Part shown: positions 19,691-23,424 of the stretch, one piece after another
Position numbering within the stretch: position 1 is the first letter of the stretch
Layout of the letters: every line of letters starts with the position of its first letter
From: a virus
Length of the DNA stretch: 23,424 bases
IMG/VR virus record: IMGVR_UViG_3300044625_000915
Location: 1 to 23,424 of that record
Direction: 5' to 3' (one strand)
Program-made: the position numbers and the translations under genes
The notes under the pieces: generated by a model
Seen by the model: only the letters and a program-made list of their open reading frames with translations
What the model was told of the DNA's origin: nothing
The model's database searches: none

Positions 19691-21401
19691 TTACTCGGCT
19701 GATTGATCTTTGTGTCCTTGCACTTGCAAGCAAAATGTCTGTTCCACGAACTATTGAACGGCCACCACCACCCGTTGCGAATGATGAACGGCCATTGAAT
19801 GATCCCAATTGGTTATTTGGCACCACTCGTCCACTCACCGAAGGTACAAACAATTCCGGACCCCTTTCCCCCACAATGTATGGCGAATTTCCACTAACAG
19901 GGCCTCCATTTGCACGGAATCCCAATAAGCTACTAAATATGTTTTGAAACCCAACCGCACCACCAACCCCAGTGACCGGAAATATAAAACTTAAAATTGC
20001 CGCAGTCGCAGCCGTTGCCAATAGCTTTTCAATCACCCCCAAAAGGGCATTGATTGCTGCATTTCCAAATGCCTTGAAAGCATTTTCGCCACGTTTTAAC
20101 GCATCAAATAAACTATTGATTGCCGACCCAACAACATTTTTGATTTGGTCACCAATTAGGTTGTTTATTTCAACAACCCTTTTTAATGAATCGAATGTTG
20201 ATTTGTCAATTGTGGCCGCAACCTTAAATTGAAAAGCCTCTGGGAATGCCTTGGCAATCTTTTCGCTTGTTTGACTTTGTAATTGTTCAAAAAATGATGG
20301 CTTTGGTTCAAATGCAACACCAGAAACGGCAATTTTTATTTTGCCAATATCAATTGCCCGACCTAATATAACCTTTAACGCATCCTCAAAACCTTTCAAT
20401 CCGGCCTGAATCCCAGCAATGAAATCAAAGTCACCAACTTTTACCTCTTTTGCCTTAGTCCCAACAGCCCCAAGCAATGATGTTGATTTTTGGGCTTGCT
20501 CATTGAATTGCTTTTGTATGTCAACAACCTCTTTGGTGACATTTGAATAATCTGTTTGGGCATCAGTTAGGTTTTTTAGGGCCTGATTTCTTTGGGTGAT
20601 AAATACCAACCCACGGCCCAATTCCTGATCCCTTACGCTTAATGCTGGTCTATTTATGAAAGCCTGTTGTGCCTTATTGTATTCGTCCTGTGCCTTTGTG
20701 ACTTTGCTTTGTGCATCCGCTTGTTTGATTAACAAGGTTGCAGCCCGGTCGGCAAACTGATTTGCTAACGCTTGGGCAGTCAGTCCCTCAGTATAGTTTT
20801 TGACCAATTCGGTGGCCTTAGCCGTTGCAATGTTGGTCAGGGTTAATGTTTCCCCGTATTTGCCAAGGATTTCGTTGGCTTTCCTTAGTGCTTCATTCCT
20901 TTGCTCAAGTGGAATGGTGCTATTTTTAGCAGTGTCAACAAATTGTTGCAATTGCAACCCAGTTGAAACCGCCTGTGCCTTTGCATTTTGCAATGACTTG
21001 GCAAAGTCATCCGTGTCGCTTTTGGCTTGCTTAGATCTGCCACCCCACAAAACCAATGCCGATGTGACCGCTGAAATGGCCAAACCGATACCAGCCGGAC
21101 CAATCAATGACTTACCGATTTCCTTTAACGTTCCACCAAATGTGCCACCCTGTTGCCTTGCCCGTGTGAATGATTCAACGAGTGGGTCAATGTTGTTGGC
21201 AATGGCTCCAATATTGCCAGCAATTACGGCATAGGGAGCATCCTGAATGACACGGCCAAAATTTAAGACCGTTTGTTGAGCGGCACCCGATGACCGCCTA
21301 ACCTCATTAAATGCCTTGGCCGTTTTTGTTTCTAATTGATTTAGGCCACTAATGGCACCAGAAACATCGGCCCCGACCTGTATATTTAATTGATTCGCCA
21401 T
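19683..21401 (-). CDS. Tape measure protein
   Basis: This 572-residue protein sets tail length and takes part in DNA ejection. It is rich in alanine and helix, with coiled-coil-like stretches (e.g. QSKVTKAQDEYNKAQQAF), two hydrophobic segments (IGPAGIGLAISAVTSALVLW near 99-118 and LLATAATAAILSFIFP near 455-470), and a C-terminal block NGGPVSGNSPYIVGERGPEL, then FVPSVSGRVVPN. That 'GGPV...VGERGPELFVP' end is typical of tape measure proteins. The start overlaps the chaperone stop as TAATG. At 572 residues it implies a fairly short tail. Confidence 0.9.
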   Translation of the reverse strand: MANQLNIQVGADVSGAISGLNQLETKTAKAFNEVRRSSGAAQQTVLNFGRVIQDAPYAVIAGNIGAIANNIDPLVESFTRARQQGGTFGGTLKEIGKSLIGPAGIGLAISAVTSALVLWGGRSKQAKSDTDDFAKSLQNAKAQAVSTGLQLQQFVDTAKNSTIPLEQRNEALRKANEILGKYGETLTLTNIATAKATELVKNYTEGLTAQALANQFADRAATLLIKQADAQSKVTKAQDEYNKAQQAFINRPALSVRDQELGRGLVFITQRNQALKNLTDAQTDYSNVTKEVVDIQKQFNEQAQKSTSLLGAVGTKAKEVKVGDFDFIAGIQAGLKGFEDALKVILGRAIDIGKIKIAVSGVAFEPKPSFFEQLQSQTSEKIAKAFPEAFQFKVAATIDKSTFDSLKRVVEINNLIGDQIKNVVGSAINSLFDALKRGENAFKAFGNAAINALLGVIEKLLATAATAAILSFIFPVTGVGGAVGFQNIFSSLLGFRANGGPVSGNSPYIVGERGPELFVPSVSGRVVPNNQLGSFNGRSSFATGGGGRSIVRGTDILLASARTQRSISRVNA

Positions 21402-21685
21402 TAGATTTTGCCCTGTTTTTTAAGCCTTGCCAATTCCTCCCGTTCCCGTTTCTCTTTCAATGCCTGTTTGACTTGTTCCCTTGTCAATTCAACTTTTTCC
21501 TCCAATTGCCATGCTTCCATGACAAACCTTGTCCCCTGACCTTTGCCCAAAAATGCTTCACATATCAGGGCAGTCTGAAACCGCAACAATTGACTGTCAA
21601 CTTTGACCTTGTCAATATAACCCCTTCGCATCAGGAAATAGTCCCCGAACTCAAGGTCATAGAATTGGTCAGGCATCAATCCCAT
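21401..21685 (-). CDS. Tail assembly chaperone, second part (T), made by -1 frameshift
   Basis: From its ATG this frame gives 94 residues, but homology-like sequence starts earlier: the same frame is open from about 21772 and reads TPSESLTWDEIRAEAFGQMG just upstream of LMPDQFYDLEFGDYFLMRRG. The W-D-E-x-R...A-F-G-x-x-G pattern is typical of the T domain of phage tail chaperones. The G gene stops at 21721 in the 0 frame, and this frame is -1 to it, so the natural product is probably a G-T fusion. The C-terminal end is charged (KEKREREELARLKKQGKI), as in many chaperones that bind the tape measure protein. It directly precedes the tape measure gene. Confidence 0.75.
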   Translation of the reverse strand: MGLMPDQFYDLEFGDYFLMRRGYIDKVKVDSQLLRFQTALICEAFLGKGQGTRFVMEAWQLEEKVELTREQVKQALKEKREREELARLKKQGKI

Positions 21686-21720
21686 TTGGCCGAATGCTTC
21701 GGCCCTTATTTCGTCCCAAG

Positions 21721-22065
21721 TTAGGGATTCACTTGGGGTTGCCCTTCCCCCGGTTCTGCCGGTTTTTGAGCATCAACGAACTTTGTAATCAACAAAGCGG
21801 CATCTGTGTCGGTCATTTCACCGACCCATTCCTGACATTGGGCCATTGTCACCAAATTGGTGTCCTTTGTGACCTTTTTGTGGCAGTTGATACCAGCATA
21901 AACGATTCCACAAATGAAATCGAATTGCTTGTCCGGCTTTGTCAATAGTTCTGACATTTGGAGTGGATCGGAGGCCGTGGCTTCACCAAAGAATTTGGAA
22001 AACCACAACCTACCGAAGTCCAGTGTATATTCTACCCCTCCAATTGTGTGTTGCGTTTGTTTCAT
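21721..22065 (-). CDS. Tail assembly chaperone, first part (G)
   Basis: The 114-residue product lies between the tail tube gene and the T frame, where the G chaperone is encoded. It has VEYTLDFGRLWFSKFFGE, an IVYAGINCHKKV helix and an acidic-proline end (QKPAEPGEGQPQVNP). Chaperones bind and shield the tape measure protein. Near its end, the bases G-GGG-GAA (21751-21745, minus) and CAA-AAA (21768-21763) are possible slip sites that would switch ribosomes into the T frame. The match to known chaperones is by gene order, size and frame relation. Confidence 0.75.
   Translation of the reverse strand: MKQTQHTIGGVEYTLDFGRLWFSKFFGEATASDPLQMSELLTKPDKQFDFICGIVYAGINCHKKVTKDTNLVTMAQCQEWVGEMTDTDAALLITKFVDAQKPAEPGEGQPQVNP
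21745..21751 (-). promoter_or_regulatory. Candidate -1 frameshift site for the G/GT chaperone
   Basis: In the G reading frame the codons are CCG GGG GAA; the heptamer G-GGG-GAA lets the P-site glycine tRNA re-pair perfectly after a -1 slip, while the A-site pairing is imperfect. The alternative slip is CAA-AAA at 21768-21763, with perfect A-site re-pairing. Both lie in the 50-base overlap in which the T frame is already open (21772 onward). The exact site needs experiment. Confidence 0.45.
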
Positions 22066-22079
22066 GTGTTTGTGATTTA

Positions 22080-22505
22080 TTAAGACTGAGGTGTAATATC
22101 AATGTCACCATCAATTTCAATGGTCATGGTGAACTTTGCAGTTTGACCAGACACATTTTGTTGGCCGAGGGCAGCAATCCAACCATAACCGCCATGATAG
22201 AGGTCATTGTTAGAATCTGTCAGATGCCAATACTTTTGGGTATTGTTCTGATACAATGCTTGGTAGTCATTGTAGCTTGCCTCACCAGCATCAGGGGCCA
22301 AATCAACAACGGCATTCAATGTGAATCGGTTGTTTGCTGGACCCATAGATTTCAGAACTCCGCAGTTTGTTTCATCACTTACTACGTTGCGACTGCCGTC
22401 AAATGATCCCTCACTTTGACAAACAGCCGACTTTTTTGCACCAGCCGGAGTATCTGAATATTCAATGAACATCAGCGACCCGGAGATTGTTGTTGGAGCA
22501 GCCAT
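22080..22505 (-). CDS. Major tail tube protein
   Basis: This 141-residue protein opens MAAPTTISGSLMFIEYSDTP and continues with beta-rich sequence (FTLNAVVDLAPDAGEAS, then AKFTMTIEIDGDIDIT). Gene order gives the assignment: tail terminator upstream, G/GT chaperones and tape measure downstream. The sequence style matches tail tube subunits of siphoviruses. It has a clean start after a short AT-rich leader and a 14-base gap before the chaperone gene. Confidence 0.7.
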   Translation of the reverse strand: MAAPTTISGSLMFIEYSDTPAGAKKSAVCQSEGSFDGSRNVVSDETNCGVLKSMGPANNRFTLNAVVDLAPDAGEASYNDYQALYQNNTQKYWHLTDSNNDLYHGGYGWIAALGQQNVSGQTAKFTMTIEIDGDIDITPQS

Positions 22506-22516
22506 TTTTGTACTTT

Positions 22517-22939
22517 TTATTTTTGTGTTAGAAAATGCTCAAATCTTTTTATGACACGGAAGATTTTTGTGCTTCCATCATCTTCGTATATTTCGTCTTC
22601 GCTTTGTAGTGTTATTTGAGTGATTTGGTGATTTGTCAAAGTTATTCCAAAAGTGTTTGGACTCAACAAAATCAGGTCACTAATTTCCTGAGCGACTTCA
22701 TATGCAGTTACCGAGTTTCCGATTGTTGGATTTTTGCAATTGATTTCAACCACAATCACCACAGACCGAAAAAAACCTGTATTGGTGATCCCAGTGTCCG
22801 TTGACCCCTCTGACCTAATCAAAACATAGTTAGTGATCTGATTGATTGGGACCGAATCCTTGTAAACGGGCAAACTGATCCCATTGAGCAGTTTGAACCA
22901 TTCGGTTTTCAATTCATATATTGCCTCTTTATACGCCAT
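22517..22939 (-). CDS. Tail completion/terminator protein
   Basis: This 140-residue protein lies between the HK97 gp10-like and tail tube genes, where tail terminators of the gp11/DUF3168-like kind are encoded. It has an N-terminal helix with YKEAIYELKTEWFKLLNG, then a beta core (ITNYVLIRSEGSTDTG, RSVVIVVEINCKN) and a mixed end (IYEDDGSTKIFRVIKRFEHF), consistent with that fold. I start it at ATG 22939, which overlaps the upstream stop by 11 bases; the codon before it is a TTG. It caps the tail tube and fixes its length, if the family call is right. Confidence 0.65.
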   Translation of the reverse strand: MAYKEAIYELKTEWFKLLNGISLPVYKDSVPINQITNYVLIRSEGSTDTGITNTGFFRSVVIVVEINCKNPTIGNSVTAYEVAQEISDLILLSPNTFGITLTNHQITQITLQSEDEIYEDDGSTKIFRVIKRFEHFLTQK

Positions 22940-23424
22940 CAATTATTGCTTTTATTCGTGTCAATAAGTTGCTGCGAACTGGGGCAACATTCTTATAGAA
23001 AAAGGGCTTTGGCGAAATACCATTTCGGTAAATTGAACGGGCAATGTTAAATGCCGCCCGATCAGCATCTTTGCCTTTAGCAATCCCTTTTCGCTTTACC
23101 CATGCTTTTATTGCCTCAATCAATGACAATGTCCCTGTCCCCTTTTGCCCCCTAAATTGGGCCGCCACATCTTCAAACCCCGGTTCAATTCTGACCTTAC
23201 TTTTTGTCCCAAACTCTACAAATGGGGCATATGATATGCCAGCAAAAACCTCATATGTCAACGCATTGATTTGACGATGGCCAATTGACTTTTGCAATCC
23301 CCCTTGGTCACCGCCGTTGTTTGCTGCGTTTCTTTTAGCCAATGCCTCAAACTCCATTGCAGCCGCACGGATTTCGTTGGATATGTTCGTTTGCACATCC
23401 TTTTTTGCCGTTTTTATGGCATTT
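22929..23424 (-). CDS. HK97 gp10-like head-tail joining protein (partial, N-terminus outside window)
   Basis: The visible 165 residues run into the right edge. SYAPFVEFGTKSKV and SPKPFFYKN are the family's well-known blocks, and an AIKAWVKRKG helix lies between them. A GTG at 23396 could start a 155-residue protein, but the frame stays open to the window edge (about nine more codons, reading NAIKTAKKD), so the true start is probably upstream. The protein helps join tail to head. The capsid and portal genes should follow outside the window. Confidence 0.8.
   Translation of the reverse strand, partial: NAIKTAKKDVQTNISNEIRAAAMEFEALAKRNAANNGGDQGGLQKSIGHRQINALTYEVFAGISYAPFVEFGTKSKVRIEPGFEDVAAQFRGQKGTGTLSLIEAIKAWVKRKGIAKGKDADRAAFNIARSIYRNGISPKPFFYKNVAPVRSNLLTRIKAIIDGV

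Noticed and set aside
23396-23396. GTG as the true start of the HK97 gp10-like gene
   Set aside because: The frame remains open to the window edge with family-like sequence, so the real start is likely outside.

Overview
This window is part of a double-stranded DNA tailed phage or prophage, most likely a siphovirus of a Bacteroidetes (Bacteroidota) host. The virion class follows from the tape measure protein, a tail-chaperone pair with a -1 frame relation, a tail-tube protein, HK97 gp10-like and tail-completion proteins, and terminase. The host guess rests on three things: promoter boxes of the TAnnTTTG type, A-rich leaders ('CAAACAAACACA') in place of Shine-Dalgarno sequences, and Bacteroidetes-style surface-protein sequence in the long fibre-like protein. 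No integrase, repressor, tRNA, CRISPR array or insertion sequence was seen. The ends of the window are cut inside genes: large terminase at the left and an HK97 gp10-like protein at the right. Portal and capsid genes, which normally lie between these two, are missing, so they probably lie outside and join the two ends on a circular or permuted genome.

Layout by coordinate. Positions 1-981 (minus strand) hold large and small terminase, with their own promoter and a palindrome just upstream (1000-1026). Positions 1072-5201 (minus) are one tightly overlapping operon: a small ribbon-helix-helix-like protein, a Stealth-like protein, a GT-B glycosyltransferase, a GT-A glycosyltransferase, a SAM methyltransferase, a DNA methyltransferase and a KdsC-like HAD phosphatase. 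Positions 5202-5283 are a divergent promoter region. Positions 5284-8678 (plus) are the early operon: small membrane proteins, a probable recombination protein, a protein with an SSB-like C-terminal tail, a NinG/Rap-like nuclease, a winged-helix protein and a DnaA domain IV-like protein. Positions 8679-9102 are mostly non-coding and full of inverted repeats. Positions 9103-10164 (plus) hold replication-associated genes. From the right edge down to 10148, all on the minus strand, run the late genes: head-tail joining, tail terminator, tail tube, G/GT chaperones, tape measure, tail tip proteins, a large fibre or adhesin with a Sec signal peptide, a lysis cassette (holin candidates, a u-spanin candidate and an M15 endolysin), a metallophosphoesterase and a MazG-like protein with an ORF nested inside it.

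How the genes fit together. The plus-strand genes would replicate and recombine the DNA. The minus-strand tail and lysis genes build the tail and break open the host. The glycosyltransferase/methyltransferase/phosphatase operon may decorate phage DNA, the virion or the host surface, but the sequence does not say which. The points most worth a second look are that sugar-modification operon, the structured region at 8679-9080 beside a perfect DnaA box, the G/GT frameshift, the nested ORF at 10339-10533, two proteins ending in an SSB-like LPF tail, and the lipoprotein-plus-transmembrane spanin candidate.
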